A DNA stretch of 54,526 bases from Sphingomonas sp. RIT328 (GCF_000632225.1 NZ_JFYV01000022.1:1-54526), one strand, 5' to 3'. Positions 25,579-34,112 are shown, counted from the first letter of the stretch. The notes: a model not told the origin generated them from the sequence alone. Made by a program: numbers and translations.

Positions 25579-26095
25579 CCGGACCGGCGGCCGCATCGTT
25601 GGACGCGGCGCAGGCTGGTCGCTCGCCCGGCTGCCACGCCGGTGTGGCGGCTGCGGAGCGCCGGTCCCGTTCGCGGCCGCCCTCCCCTCAAGACTTTGGC
25701 GGTGCCGCCTGCCCAGACCACGCGGCCGCGGCGCAGCCAAGCACCGCTGCGAAAAGCCGCGTGAACCGGATGGCATCGTGTCAGGCATGACCAGCTTCGC
25801 CCGGGGGCATCGCAGGTCGAATTGGTATTGCGCCTTATCGTATACGGTATCAAACCAGTTTAGAAGGACGTAACCGCAACGGGAGGCGATGTCGGGCATG
25901 AGGCACTGCGCGTTGATCAGAGAAAGCACGGCTGCGCCCTCCGCCGGCTGGTTGCCGCACCAGACGCGTCATGCCGCACAAGCGCTTTCCCGCCCGGATC
26001 ACGGCATCACCGCCGGCCGATGCGCCACCGGTGCCGTTGGATCTCGCCACGGCGGTCGAGGCGAACCGACGCTGGCCGCCGGCGCTCGCGGCGGC
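25579..26095. other. Long leader region upstream of the GH43 gene
   Basis: About 517 bases before the GH43 signal-peptide start. No separate gene is convincing. A TATCGTATACGGTA dyad lies at 25836-25849, and a GGGAGG sits just before an ATG at 25889 whose frame is open through into the glycosidase. A 42-residue frame at 25971-26099 overlaps the GH43 GTG by GTGA. The region could hold a promoter, an operator and a long 5' leader or a 69-residue N-terminal extension. Confidence 0.45.
25836..25849. promoter_or_regulatory. Candidate operator dyad TATCGTATACGGTA
   Basis: A 14-base dyad with a perfect 8-base centre CGTATACG and one mismatched pair. Its form recalls GntR/FCD-family operators that carry a TATAC core. 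It lies about 260 bases upstream of the GH43 signal-peptide start. No regulator gene is beside it, so the link is inference. Confidence 0.4.
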
Positions 26096-27658
26096 GTGAG
26101 CCGATGTCTCGCCGCCGCTTTGCTCGCGGTGCTGCCTGCCGCGCTGCTCGCCGACGAGGGACGCCCGGTCGTCGCGCCCGGCAACCCGATCCTCGCCGAC
26201 GGGCGTTATTATTCGACCGACCCCGCGCCATTCGTCGATGGCGACACCTTGTGGATCCTTGCCGGCCGTGACGAGGCGCCGCCCAACGTCAACGACTTCA
26301 TTATGAACGAGTGGCAATTGCTGTCGACCAGTGATCCGGCCTCCGGGCGCTGGCGGCACTATCCGTCGATCGCGCGGCCGGAGACGGTATTCGCCTGGGC
26401 GGAGCCGGGCCGTGCCTATGCCGGACAGATCGTCAAAGGCTTCGACGGGCGATATTATATGTACGCTCCGGTGCTCGAGCGGAACAGCGATGCGCGCGAC
26501 CGGTTCGCGATCGGGGTCGCGGTCGCCGACCGGATCACCGGGCCGTGGCGGGACGCGCATCCCGCCGGCCCCATCGTGTCGCAGCGCGTGCCGGTGCGCA
26601 ACGCCATCCAGAATATCGATCCGACCGTGCTGATCGACGACGACGGGCGGGTCTTTCTCTATTGGGGGACGTTCGGGCAGCTGCGCGGCATGGAGCTGGC
26701 GCGCGACATGCTGACGCCGAAGGGCGCACCGATCGCCGTCCCCTCTCTCACCGGCTTCTTCGAAGCGCCGTGGCTGATGAAGCGGCGCGGCACCTATTAC
26801 ATGCTCTACGCCGCCAACACTGCCGGGCCGGACTCGCCCTGCACGCCCGCCATCTATCACGCCTGCATCGCTTACGGATCGGCGCCGTCGCCGCTGGGGC
26901 CATGGACCTATCGCGGCACGGTGCTGCGCCCGGTCAGCTCGACGACCAGCCATTCGGGGGCGGTCGCGTTCAAGGGCCACTGGTATCTCACCTATCACAC
27001 CGCCGATGCGGTGGGCGGCGGCCATTTCCGCCGCAGCGTCGCGATCGACCGGATGGCGTGGGACGACAGCGTCACCCCCGCCGCGATCCGGCCCGTCATC
27101 CCGACCCGCCGCCGGCAGCCGCCCGCCGCGCCGACGCGCAACATCGCCGCCGCTGCCTATGCCACCGCCTCCAACGAGCCGGTGCCGGTGCAATATTGGA
27201 TCAAGTCGCTCAACGACGGCGTGGTCAAGGACGCACCGCTGCCGCCCGATCTGTGGGGCAGCTGGTCGCCGAACAATCCGCCCCGGCAGTGGATCGAGTA
27301 CCGCTGGCCGCAGCCGGTGACCTTGGACGGCAGCCGTATCCGGTTCTGGGCGGATCATCCCGCCGGTGCAGATGAAGGCGTCGCGCCGCCACGCGGGTGG
27401 CATCTCGAATATTGGCACGATGGCTGGAAGCCGGTGTCCGGCGCCAGCGGCTATGGCACCGATCCGGACGCCTGGCAGGCGGTCCGCTTTCCACCGATCA
27501 CGACACGCTGTCTGCGCGCCCTCTTCGACGCCTCGGGTCAATCCGGCCGATACGCCGGGGTCGCGGTGCAGGAATGGGAAGCGCTCGCCCCGGGCGCCGC
27601 CGTGCCGTCGCGCACGAAGCCGCCAGCTGTCCCGGGTTGCGCGCGATCCGACGGGTAA
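26096..27658 (+). CDS. Exported glycoside hydrolase family 43 enzyme
   Basis: From the GTG at 26096 the protein has 520 residues, with signal peptide VSRCLAAALLAVLPAALLA. The five-bladed GH43 catalytic domain covers about residues 25-345. The usual triad can be placed at D42 (STDPAPFVDGD), D175 (IDPTVLIDDDG) and E223 (FFEAPWL). The last 150 residues (YATASNEPVPVQYWIKSLNDG on) look like a beta-sandwich sugar-binding module of the F5/8C type. It should cleave arabinose- or xylose-containing plant polysaccharide. A stronger ribosome binding site lies at an upstream in-frame ATG (25889), which would add 69 residues before the signal peptide. Confidence 0.86.
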   Translation: MSRCLAAALLAVLPAALLADEGRPVVAPGNPILADGRYYSTDPAPFVDGDTLWILAGRDEAPPNVNDFIMNEWQLLSTSDPASGRWRHYPSIARPETVFAWAEPGRAYAGQIVKGFDGRYYMYAPVLERNSDARDRFAIGVAVADRITGPWRDAHPAGPIVSQRVPVRNAIQNIDPTVLIDDDGRVFLYWGTFGQLRGMELARDMLTPKGAPIAVPSLTGFFEAPWLMKRRGTYYMLYAANTAGPDSPCTPAIYHACIAYGSAPSPLGPWTYRGTVLRPVSSTTSHSGAVAFKGHWYLTYHTADAVGGGHFRRSVAIDRMAWDDSVTPAAIRPVIPTRRRQPPAAPTRNIAAAAYATASNEPVPVQYWIKSLNDGVVKDAPLPPDLWGSWSPNNPPRQWIEYRWPQPVTLDGSRIRFWADHPAGADEGVAPPRGWHLEYWHDGWKPVSGASGYGTDPDAWQAVRFPPITTRCLRALFDASGQSGRYAGVAVQEWEALAPGAAVPSRTKPPAVPGCARSDG

Positions 27659-27709
27659 ATGCAGGACCGGACAGTCTGAGAAGTTCTGCCAAGGTCCGGA
27701 CAGGAGACC

Positions 27710-27784
27710 TGGCTGGGGCGGCAGGATTCGAACCTGCGGATGGCGGCACCAAAAGCCGCTGCCTTACCACTTGGCGACGCCCCA
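27710..27784 (-). tRNA. tRNA-Gln (TTG)
   Basis: On the minus strand the acceptor TGGGGCG pairs with CGCCCCA, the anticodon stem GCGGC/GCCGC encloses TTTTGGT with anticodon TTG, and the T-loop reads TTCGAAT. The discriminator G and an encoded CCA (27710-27712) complete a 75-base gene. A TATAAG box lies just upstream on the minus strand, near 27798-27803. Confidence 0.97.
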
Positions 27785-27807
27785 ACGAGGAGGCGGCCTT
27801 ATAGCGG

Positions 27808-27837
27808 GGCCGGCGGGGTTGGGAAGCCCCGCCGGCC
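27808..27837 (-). terminator. Hairpin after ilvE
   Basis: GGCCGGCGGGG pairs with CCCCGCCGGCC, an 11-bp GC stem with an 8-base loop, located 25 bases past the ilvE stop and before tRNA-Gln. It could end the ilvE transcript. No T-tract follows on the minus strand, so it may instead be a stabilising hairpin. Confidence 0.5.
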
Positions 27838-27862
27838 GGCTATTTCGCCGCCGCGGCGACAA

Positions 27863-28969
27863 TCAGCCGAGCCGGTCGAGCCAGCCGTGCGGGTCGGCGG
27901 CGCGGCCGCGCTGGATCGCCGACAGGGCGTCGAGCATCCGCTGGGTCAGCTGGCCGGTGCCACCGCTGCCGATGGTGAAGCGGCCGGCGGGTTCGGCCAC
28001 CTCGCCGATCGGCGTCACCACCGCCGCGGTGCCGCAGGCGAAGGCCTCGGTCAGCCGGCCGCTCGCCGCATCGGCGCGCCACTGGTCGATGCCGTATTTC
28101 TCCTCGCGCACCGTGATCCCCTGATCGCGCGCGATGCGGATGATCGAATCGCGCGTGATGCCGGGCAGGATCGTGCCGGTCAGCGGCGGGGTCACCATCG
28201 TGCCGTCGTCGAAGACGAAGAAGACGTTCATGCCGCCCAGTTCCTCGACCCAGCGGCGCTCGACCGCATCGAGGAAGACGACCTGGTCGCAGCCCTGGCG
28301 GATCGCCTCTGACTGGGCGAGCAGGCTGGCGGCGTAATTGCCGCCGCATTTGGCCTCGCCGGTGCCGCCGGGCGCGGCGCGGGTGTAATCCTGGCTGACC
28401 CAGATCGACACCGCGCGCGCGCCGCCCTTCCAATAGGCGCCGACCGAGGAGGCGATCACCATATAAAGATATTCGGACGACGGCTTGACGCCGAGGAACG
28501 CCTCGCTCGCGAACATGAACGGGCGCAGATACAGCGCCCCGCCCTCGATCTGCGGGAACCAGTCGCGCTCGGTCTGCACCAGCTGGCGGCAGGATTGCAG
28601 GAACAGCGCCTCGGGCAGTTCGGGCATGGCGAGGCGGCGGGCGCTGTTGTTGAAGCGGCGCGCATTCGCCTCCGGCCGGAACAGCGCCATGCCGCCATCG
28701 TCGAGCCGATAGGCCTTGAGGCCTTCGAATATCTCCTGCGCATAATGGAGCACCGCGGTCGACGGATCGACGGTGACCGGCGCGCGCGCGGTGATCGTCG
28801 CATCGTGCCAGCCTTCGCCTTCCGCATAGCGGATCACCGCCATATGATCGGTGAAGACGCGCCCGAAGCCGGGATCGACGAGGCGCGCGGCGCGCTCGTT
28901 GGCGGCGACCGGGGTCGCGCTGCGATCGAAGCGGAAGGTCGGCGCGGCGGCCGGCGAAACGAGGGTCAT
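27863..28969 (-). CDS. ilvE: Branched-chain amino acid aminotransferase
   Basis: PLP enzyme for the last step of leucine, isoleucine and valine synthesis, 368 residues. The lysine that holds PLP is in TGEAKCGGNYAASLLAQ. GGMNVFFVF and EAFACGTAAVVTPIGEV are family signatures, and the length matches the longer (type II) BCAT. The ATG at 28969 begins MTLVSPAAAPTFRFDRS. It is divergent from a MarR-type gene with a 60-base gap that should hold both promoters. Confidence 0.96.
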   Translation of the reverse strand: MTLVSPAAAPTFRFDRSATPVAANERAARLVDPGFGRVFTDHMAVIRYAEGEGWHDATITARAPVTVDPSTAVLHYAQEIFEGLKAYRLDDGGMALFRPEANARRFNNSARRLAMPELPEALFLQSCRQLVQTERDWFPQIEGGALYLRPFMFASEAFLGVKPSSEYLYMVIASSVGAYWKGGARAVSIWVSQDYTRAAPGGTGEAKCGGNYAASLLAQSEAIRQGCDQVVFLDAVERRWVEELGGMNVFFVFDDGTMVTPPLTGTILPGITRDSIIRIARDQGITVREEKYGIDQWRADAASGRLTEAFACGTAAVVTPIGEVAEPAGRFTIGSGGTGQLTQRMLDALSAIQRGRAADPHGWLDRLG

Positions 28970-29029
28970 CGATTTCTCTCAGGCATCAGGGGTTGCGAAG
29001 GCCTACGGGCGGGGGCTAGACCGGTCAAC

Positions 29030-29518
29030 ATGGCTGCCACAGCTCCCACCGCTTCCGCCCAATTTCTCCGCGAGCCCGAACTGCGTCGCGGCATGGAATT
29101 GCTGTATTTTGGCCATAGCCATCTCACCCGCTCCGTCGATCAGGGGCTCGCCGCCCAGGGTCTGGGCCGCGCGCATCATCGTGCACTGTATTTCATCGCG
29201 CGCAAACCGGACCTGACGGTCAGCGAATTGCTCGGGCTGCTCGCGATCACCAAACAGTCGCTGGGTCGCGTACTCAACGAATTGACCGATCGCAAGTTGG
29301 TCGAAACCCGACCGGGCGAGCGCGACCGGCGCCAGCGGCTGCTGCGGCTGACCGAAGAGGGCACGCGGATGGAAAGCGAGCTGTTCGAGGCGGTGCGCGT
29401 CAAGATGTCGCAGGCCTATCAGATCGCCGGACAGGATGCGGTGTCGGGCTATTGGGCGGTGCTGGAGGGCATGATCCCCGACGGCGACCGGCCGCTGATC
29501 GAAGCGCTGCGCAGCTAG
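29030..29518 (+). CDS. MarR-family transcriptional regulator
   Basis: A 162-residue winged-helix regulator: LTVSELLGLLAITKQSLGRVLNELTDRKLVETRPGERDRRQRLLRLTEEG. It resembles the PetP-type MarR regulators found in alphaproteobacteria next to ilvE, and it is divergent from ilvE here (60-base gap). The ATG at 29030 is used; the longer upstream frame overlaps ilvE and is not supported. Its stop overlaps that of the convergent proC by four bases (CTAG, 29515-29518). Confidence 0.88.
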   Translation: MAATAPTASAQFLREPELRRGMELLYFGHSHLTRSVDQGLAAQGLGRAHHRALYFIARKPDLTVSELLGLLAITKQSLGRVLNELTDRKLVETRPGERDRRQRLLRLTEEGTRMESELFEAVRVKMSQAYQIAGQDAVSGYWAVLEGMIPDGDRPLIEALRS

Positions 29519-30315
29519 GCGCGCCGCGCCGCCGCCGCCATCTCGCGATTGCGCGCCGCCGCCGCGGCGAGCGTCTCGCGCAGCAGCGGCGCAAGGCCAT
29601 CGGCGCGATCGAGCACGTCCAGCCCCTGCCGCGTCGATCCGCCGGGACTGGCGACACGGTCGGCGAGCACCGCGGGGCCGACATCCGCCTGCGCCGCCAT
29701 CTCCGCCGCGCCGCGGATCGTCGCCAGCGCCAGCCGCGCCGCCTGATCCTGCGGCAGCCCGAGCGACGCACCGGCGGCGGCAAGCGCGTCGGCGAAGCGG
29801 AACAGGAAGGCGGGGCCGCAGCCGGCGAGCGCGGTGACATCGTCGAACTGCGCCTCGTCGGCGATCCATTCGACCAGACCGAGCGGCGCCATCAGCGCGG
29901 CGACCTCGTCACGCGCAGCGGTCCCGGCATCGGCGGCATGGAGCGCGACCACCCCCGCGCCGATCGCGACGGGCAGATTGGGCATCGCCCGCACCACCGT
30001 CGCCGCCGGGCAGAGCGGCGCCAGCGTCGCCACCTCGACCCCCGCCAGGATCGAGACGAGCAGACGTGGCCTGTGCCCGGCGAGCGGCCCGTCGCGCAAG
30101 GATGCAAGCTGCTGCGGCTTCAGCGCGAGCAGGATCAGGTCATAATCCCCCTCGCACACGTCCGGGATCGCCCGCAGCACGCGCACGCCGTCCGGCATCG
30201 GACGGCCGTTCGGACTGACGACGGTGACCTCCGCGGGCGACAGGCCGGCGGCGAGCCAGCGGCGCAGCATCGCGCCGCCCATATGGCCGGCGCCGACCAT
30301 CAGCAGGCGCGTCAC
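29515..30315 (-). CDS. proC: Pyrroline-5-carboxylate reductase
   Basis: Last step of proline synthesis. The 266-residue protein starts VTRLLMVGAGHMGGAM (the NAD(P)-binding loop) and has VVRAMPNLPVAIGAGVV and LAGCGPAFLFRFADAL then VASPGGSTRQGL. The GTG at 30315 overlaps the TGA of the YbjN-type gene (GTGA). It is the end of the minus-strand run from tlyA and is convergent with the MarR gene. Confidence 0.95.
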   Translation of the reverse strand: MTRLLMVGAGHMGGAMLRRWLAAGLSPAEVTVVSPNGRPMPDGVRVLRAIPDVCEGDYDLILLALKPQQLASLRDGPLAGHRPRLLVSILAGVEVATLAPLCPAATVVRAMPNLPVAIGAGVVALHAADAGTAARDEVAALMAPLGLVEWIADEAQFDDVTALAGCGPAFLFRFADALAAAGASLGLPQDQAARLALATIRGAAEMAAQADVGPAVLADRVASPGGSTRQGLDVLDRADGLAPLLRETLAAAAARNREMAAAARRA

Positions 30316-30815
30316 GCCTCGCCCTGCGTCTCGATCAGCGCGGCGGCGAGCGCCTCCTTGGGGGTCTTGCCGCCCCACAGCACGAATTGGAACACGGGGT
30401 AGAAGCGCTCGCACTCCTCGATCGCCGACTCGACGAGCAATTCGGTCGCGCCGAGCGACATCGTCCCCTCCTCCTCGCCGTCGATCATCGCGGCATGGCG
30501 GTAGAGCAGCACGCCCGACGACGACCACAGTTCGAAATGGCCGATCCACAGCTGTTCGTTGACCAGGCCGATCGCTTCATACACCGCGCCGCGCCGGTCA
30601 TCGGTGACCTTGATGTCCGGAAATGCGAGGAATTGCAGCACGCTGTCATCCTCGCGCCAGAGTGCGCGCAATTCGTAGCTGGTCCAGCTGCCCTTGACCG
30701 TGGCGACGATCTCATCATCGTGACGCTCATGGTCCCAGCCATGCGCGGCATAATAGGCCTCGAGCATGTCGATCGGGGCATCGGGTTCGGATTCGTGTTC
30801 AGCGTGGTCGAGCAT
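30312..30815 (-). CDS. YbjN-domain protein
   Basis: A 167-residue soluble acidic protein of the YbjN family: PIDMLEAYYAAHGW..., then LQFLAFPDIKV, LVNEQLWIGHFELW and YPVFQFVLWGGKTPKEAL, which match the family folds. The role of these proteins is not settled; they are often found in stress and motility contexts. It ends inside the start of proC. Upstream lies a 97-base gap holding the tandem 12-bp repeat at 30874-30909. Confidence 0.85.
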   Translation of the reverse strand: MLDHAEHESEPDAPIDMLEAYYAAHGWDHERHDDEIVATVKGSWTSYELRALWREDDSVLQFLAFPDIKVTDDRRGAVYEAIGLVNEQLWIGHFELWSSSGVLLYRHAAMIDGEEEGTMSLGATELLVESAIEECERFYPVFQFVLWGGKTPKEALAAALIETQGEA

Positions 30816-30873
30816 CGTTACGCCTCTATCGCACGACAAGGCTGCCGAGGCAAAAACGCCCAGGCAACCCCAT

Positions 30874-30909
30874 AGTGGACAACACTGTCGATAAAGCTGT
30901 GGAAAACGT
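30874..30909 (+). repeat. Three tandem 12-bp DnaA-box-like units
   Basis: Units begin at 30874, 30886 and 30898: AGTGGACAACAC, TGTCGATAAAGC, TGTGGAAAACGT. Seven positions agree across all or nearly all units, and the 9-base heads resemble TGTGGATAA (a DnaA box on the other strand). The third fits the loose form exactly. The block lies between the ubiK stop and the YbjN-type gene, in the promoter region of that gene. Confidence 0.55.
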
Positions 30910-30912
30910 CGC

Positions 30913-31197
30913 TCAGGCCGTGGGAAGCAGGTCCGCCGAGGGGGTAGCGGCGGCACCGAGCTTCGCCTCGAGCGCGTCGAGCCGCGCGCGCAGCGCGTCA
31001 TTCTCGTCGCGGGCGGCGACCGCCATCGCCTTGACCACCTCGAATTCGTCGCGGCTGACGAAGTCGAGCCCGCCGATCCACTCGCGCGCCCGCGCCCGCG
31101 CCCCCGATTCGGCCTCGCGGCCGACGCCGGCGAGCGTGCCGGCGGCACCGTTCATCAGCTTAACGAGATCATCGAACAGGCGATTGTCGGATTGCAT
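30913..31197 (-). CDS. ubiK: UbiK-type accessory factor
   Basis: A 94-residue helical protein. It opens MQSDNRLFDDLVKLMNGAAG and has a C-terminal coiled coil (RDEFEVVKAMAVAARDENDALRARLDALEAKL), the UbiK/YqiC pattern. UbiK helps the late steps of ubiquinone assembly as a membrane-associated trimer. It follows tspO closely (28-base gap) on the same strand. Confidence 0.85.
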   Translation of the reverse strand: MQSDNRLFDDLVKLMNGAAGTLAGVGREAESGARARAREWIGGLDFVSRDEFEVVKAMAVAARDENDALRARLDALEAKLGAAATPSADLLPTA

Positions 31198-31225
31198 TGG
31201 ATTGGGTCCCGGTCAGCGTAACGTG

Positions 31226-31777
31226 TCACAGCATCTGGGACGTATGCGCCGCCGGCACAAGGGTTTCGGCATCGGGGTTGAGCTGGCCGATGCGCCAGGT
31301 GAGCACACCGGCGAAGCTGATCCAGACGAGATAGGGCACCATCAGCCAAGCGGCGACCGGCCGGATCCGCCCGAACAACACAGTGGTGATCGTCGCGACG
31401 ACGAGGATGGCGATGATGACGAACAGTGCCGCTCCGACCTGATGCATGCCGAAGAACAGGGGCGTCCAGGCGAGATTGAGCACGAACTGCACCGCGAAGG
31501 CGGCGAGCGCCGCGCCGCGCCCGCGTGCGCCCCTGGCGTGGAGGATCATCGCCACCGCCAGTCCGAGCAGCACGTAGAGCGAGCTCCAGGCGACCGGGAA
31601 GACCCAGCCCGGCGGAGTCAGTGCCGGCTTCTGCAAGGCGACATACCAATTGTTGTCGGCACCGGCGGGCACCGCACGGCCCGAGGCGAAACCGAGCAAC
31701 AGGATCAACGGAACGGTAAAGACGGCCCAGCGCAGGAACGACACCCGCAACTGCCCTTTGGATGCGATACCGCCCAC
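31226..31777 (-). CDS. tspO: TspO/MBR-family membrane protein
   Basis: A 183-residue protein with five transmembrane helices. W..L.KPALTPPGWVFPVAWSSLYVLLG is the TspO signature, and NLAWTPLFFGM and VPYLVWISFAGVL follow. It binds porphyrins and related tetrapyrroles and acts in oxidative-stress control. No ATG is available in the right place; GTG at 31777 with AGGGAG upstream is the best start. It sits between tlyA and ubiK. Confidence 0.9.
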   Translation of the reverse strand: MGGIASKGQLRVSFLRWAVFTVPLILLLGFASGRAVPAGADNNWYVALQKPALTPPGWVFPVAWSSLYVLLGLAVAMILHARGARGRGAALAAFAVQFVLNLAWTPLFFGMHQVGAALFVIIAILVVATITTVLFGRIRPVAAWLMVPYLVWISFAGVLTWRIGQLNPDAETLVPAAHTSQML

Positions 31778-31866
31778 CCGATGCTCCCTAACAATCTGCG
31801 CCCCTGCTTTGCCGCGGCGCGCAGCCTTCGTAAAGCACCCGTATCGGTGATCGTTCCCATTGTAGA

Positions 31867-32601
31867 TCAATCACGTATTGCGGCGACCAAATATTCCACA
31901 TTGCCTTCGGGGCCGGTGATCGGACTCTCGGTGACCCCGGCCACCGACCAGCCCGAAACGCTAAGCCAGTCGACCACCGCCGCGCAGACGCGCGCGCGTA
32001 TCGCGGGATCGCGCACGACGCCGCCCTTGCCGACTTCGTCGCGCCCCGCCTCGAACTGCGGCTTGATCAGCGCCAGCAGCCGCGCGGCGGGCGCCGCGAA
32101 TGTCATCGGCCGCTCCAACACTTTGGCAAGACCGATGAAACTCGCGTCGCAGACGATCAGGCCGATCGCCTCTGGGATATGCGCGGGGGTGAGGATGCGC
32201 GCGCTGGTCTGTTCGTGGACGATGACGCGCGGGTCCTGCCTGAGCTTCCACGCCAGCTGGTTGGTGCCGCTGTCGACCGCATAGACGCGCGCCGCGCCGC
32301 GATGGAGCAGCACGTCGGTAAAGCCGCCGGTGGACGACCCGACGTCGATCGCCACCGCGCCGGTAACGTCCCAGCCAAAATGGTCCAAGCCATGCGCGAG
32401 CTTGATGCCGCCGCGCGACACCCAGGGATGATCGCGCCCACGCACGTCGAGCGTCACGTCGTCGGCGAGCGCCTGCCCCGGCTTGTCGATCTTGCGCGTC
32501 CCCGCGAAGACCAGCCCGGCCATGATCAGCGCCTGCGCGCGCGTCTTCGATTCGGCGAGGCCACGATCGACAAGCATCTGGTCCGCACGCGTCTTTGCCA
32601 T
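31867..32601 (-). CDS. tlyA: TlyA-family 16S/23S rRNA methyltransferase
   Basis: A 244-residue protein: an N-terminal S4 RNA-binding domain (ADQMLVDRGLAESKTRAQALIMAG) and a Rossmann methyltransferase with AIDVGSSTGGFTDVLLHRGA and ALIKPQFEAGRDEVGKGGVV. It should 2'-O-methylate ribosomal RNA cytidines, as in mycobacterial TlyA. GGGGAGG lies just before the ATG at 32601. It heads the minus-strand run to proC. Confidence 0.92.
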   Translation of the reverse strand: MAKTRADQMLVDRGLAESKTRAQALIMAGLVFAGTRKIDKPGQALADDVTLDVRGRDHPWVSRGGIKLAHGLDHFGWDVTGAVAIDVGSSTGGFTDVLLHRGAARVYAVDSGTNQLAWKLRQDPRVIVHEQTSARILTPAHIPEAIGLIVCDASFIGLAKVLERPMTFAAPAARLLALIKPQFEAGRDEVGKGGVVRDPAIRARVCAAVVDWLSVSGWSVAGVTESPITGPEGNVEYLVAAIRD

Positions 32602-32799
32602 GCCCTCCCCTAGCGCCGAAGCGCCGCGATCGTCACCCCGTTTGACGGCACCCTCGCCCCGCCGCCTGCCACCATCGGCTGGGCGCATCGCTTATTGCCT
32701 ATCGGAACGGTAGGATTAAGCTCGGCGTTGGGGATGAGGTGGTGCGCGACGGCTCCGGCCGCTGCCCGCCACCCGCCCGTAACGGAGGGAGATGCAGCC

Positions 32800-33471
32800 A
32801 TGACCGGATTTTCCAGTTTCGACAGCGCGCAGCCGACCATCCTGACCGTACCCGGCCTCGGCGGCTCGGGCCCGTCGCATTGGCAGACCTTGTGGGAGGA
32901 TTCGCGCCCCGATACGATGCGCGTCGAGCTCGGCATGTGGAACACGCCGCATCGCAACGCCTGGGTGACCAAGCTCGACCAGGCGATCGCGCGCGCCGAG
33001 GCGCCGGTGATCCTTGCCGCGCACAGCCTCGGCTGCCTGGCGGTCGCCTGGTGGGCGGAGCTCAGCCCGCAGCCTTATGGCTGGCCGGTGGCCGGCGCGC
33101 TGCTCGTCGCCCCCGCCGACGTCGACCGACCGGGCGCACCGGAGGAATTGCGCGGCTTCGCGCCAACGCCGAAGACGCCCTTGCCCTTCCCCTCGATCCT
33201 CGTCGCATCGAGCGACGATCCGTGGATCGGCATCGATCGGGCGCACAGCCTTGCCGCACAATGGGGCAGCCATTTCGTCGATGCCGGGCCGCAGGGCCAT
33301 CTCAACGCCGCCAGCGGCATCGGCTGGTGGGCGGAAGGGCAGGAACTGCTCAACCGCGTTATCACCGCGGGCAGCGACGGCCGCGGCCACGCCCGCCCGC
33401 CGGGCGACGCGCGCTCGATCCTCGCGATCAACGCAACGGACGCGGCACAGGCGCATTACCTGCACCGCTGA
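32800..33471 (+). CDS. RBBP9/YdeN-type serine hydrolase
   Basis: A 223-residue alpha/beta hydrolase. The nucleophile is S76 in AAHSLGCLA, the acid about D140 in ASSDDPWIG, and the base H167 in GPQGHLNAASG. VPGLGGSGPSHWQTLWE is typical of the DUF1749/RBBP9 group. GGAGGGAG sits before the ATG at 32800. The substrate is unknown. It is divergent from tlyA and convergent with the VapC-like gene (6-base gap). Confidence 0.9.
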   Translation: MTGFSSFDSAQPTILTVPGLGGSGPSHWQTLWEDSRPDTMRVELGMWNTPHRNAWVTKLDQAIARAEAPVILAAHSLGCLAVAWWAELSPQPYGWPVAGALLVAPADVDRPGAPEELRGFAPTPKTPLPFPSILVASSDDPWIGIDRAHSLAAQWGSHFVDAGPQGHLNAASGIGWWAEGQELLNRVITAGSDGRGHARPPGDARSILAINATDAAQAHYLHR

Positions 33472-33477
33472 TGCGGC

Positions 33478-33879
33478 TCAGACGGGCGCGAACGGATCGA
33501 GGATCCGCACCCGCCCGTCGATGACGAGGCCGTGGTGCATGTCCTCCGAATAGAGCGTGTCGCAGCCGCCGATCACCGCGGCGGCGGCGATCATGCCATC
33601 GTAGACGGACAGCGTGTAGCGGTCGGCGAGGCGTAGGCCGAGGTGGTGGAGGTCGACGGTGAGAGTGATGATGGCCGGGCAACGCACGATGACGTCTCGA
33701 ACCGCTCGTCTGACATCGTCCCAAGCCAAACGATGCTTGCGGCGAGGAACGTTGGCCAATTCGTTCAGCGATTGTGTGCTGATGACGCCACCGTCTTCCA
33801 CAAGCTTGAAGGCCGTGGCGCTCCGCGGATCAATTCCGAACGCATAGGCAAGGATATTGGAGTCGAGGAACGCCCGCAT
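33478..33879 (-). CDS. PIN-domain toxin, VapC type
   Basis: A 133-residue PIN nuclease. The four acidic residues are in place: D6 (MRAFLDSNIL), E40 (TQSLNELANV), D94 (SVYDGMIAAAA) and D113 (LYSEDM). These chelate magnesium for RNA cleavage. Its ATG overlaps the stop of the antitoxin gene by one base (TAATG at 33877-33881), a usual toxin-antitoxin spacing. The target RNA is unknown. Confidence 0.93.
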   Translation of the reverse strand: MRAFLDSNILAYAFGIDPRSATAFKLVEDGGVISTQSLNELANVPRRKHRLAWDDVRRAVRDVIVRCPAIITLTVDLHHLGLRLADRYTLSVYDGMIAAAAVIGGCDTLYSEDMHHGLVIDGRVRILDPFAPV

Positions 33880-34106
33880 TAGCGTGCGTTGGCTTCCTCG
33901 CGGTCGAACTTGTAATCCGCGGGGAAGGGTCGCGCTAGCCGCTTCATGTCTTCCAAAGCCCGTTCCCGCTGTTCCTCGCTCACAGGGATGACGACCACCC
34001 CAGACCGCGCGAATTGCACGTCATCGCCGTCATGCAGGCCGAGCGAGGCGACCACTTCGTCGGGGACCTTCACGACATAGCCGTCCGATGTCTTCGTCAG
34101 CTTCAT
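33879..34106 (-). CDS. AbrB/MazE-type antitoxin, VapB-like
   Basis: A 75-residue protein. The N-terminus MKLTKTSDGYVVKVPDEVVASLGLHDGDDVQFA is an AbrB/SpoVT swapped-hairpin DNA-binding domain. The C-terminal tail RALEDMKRLARPFPADYKF should wrap the PIN toxin. It overlaps the toxin start by one base. Its start codon is only seven bases after a perfect extended minus-10 box, so the mRNA may be leaderless. Confidence 0.88.
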   Translation of the reverse strand: MKLTKTSDGYVVKVPDEVVASLGLHDGDDVQFARSGVVVIPVSEEQRERALEDMKRLARPFPADYKFDREEANAR

Positions 34107-34112
34107 GAGGCC

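Noticed and set aside
24529..25929. A 466-codon minus-strand frame across the MDR dehydrogenase and the GH43 leader
   Set aside because: No domain or start signal; the sense strand encodes the dehydrogenase with clear motifs.
27808..27837. The ilvE hairpin as a branched-chain amino acid attenuator
   Set aside because: It lies after the gene, not before it, and no leader peptide rich in Leu, Ile or Val is present upstream of ilvE.
30874..30909. The tandem 12-bp repeats as the chromosomal origin
   Set aside because: No AT-rich unwinding region, dnaA or hemE lies near, and the units fit DnaA boxes only loosely.
30875..32284. A 469-codon plus-strand frame across ubiK, tspO and tlyA
   Set aside because: Three known families are encoded on the other strand; the plus frame has no recognisable domain.
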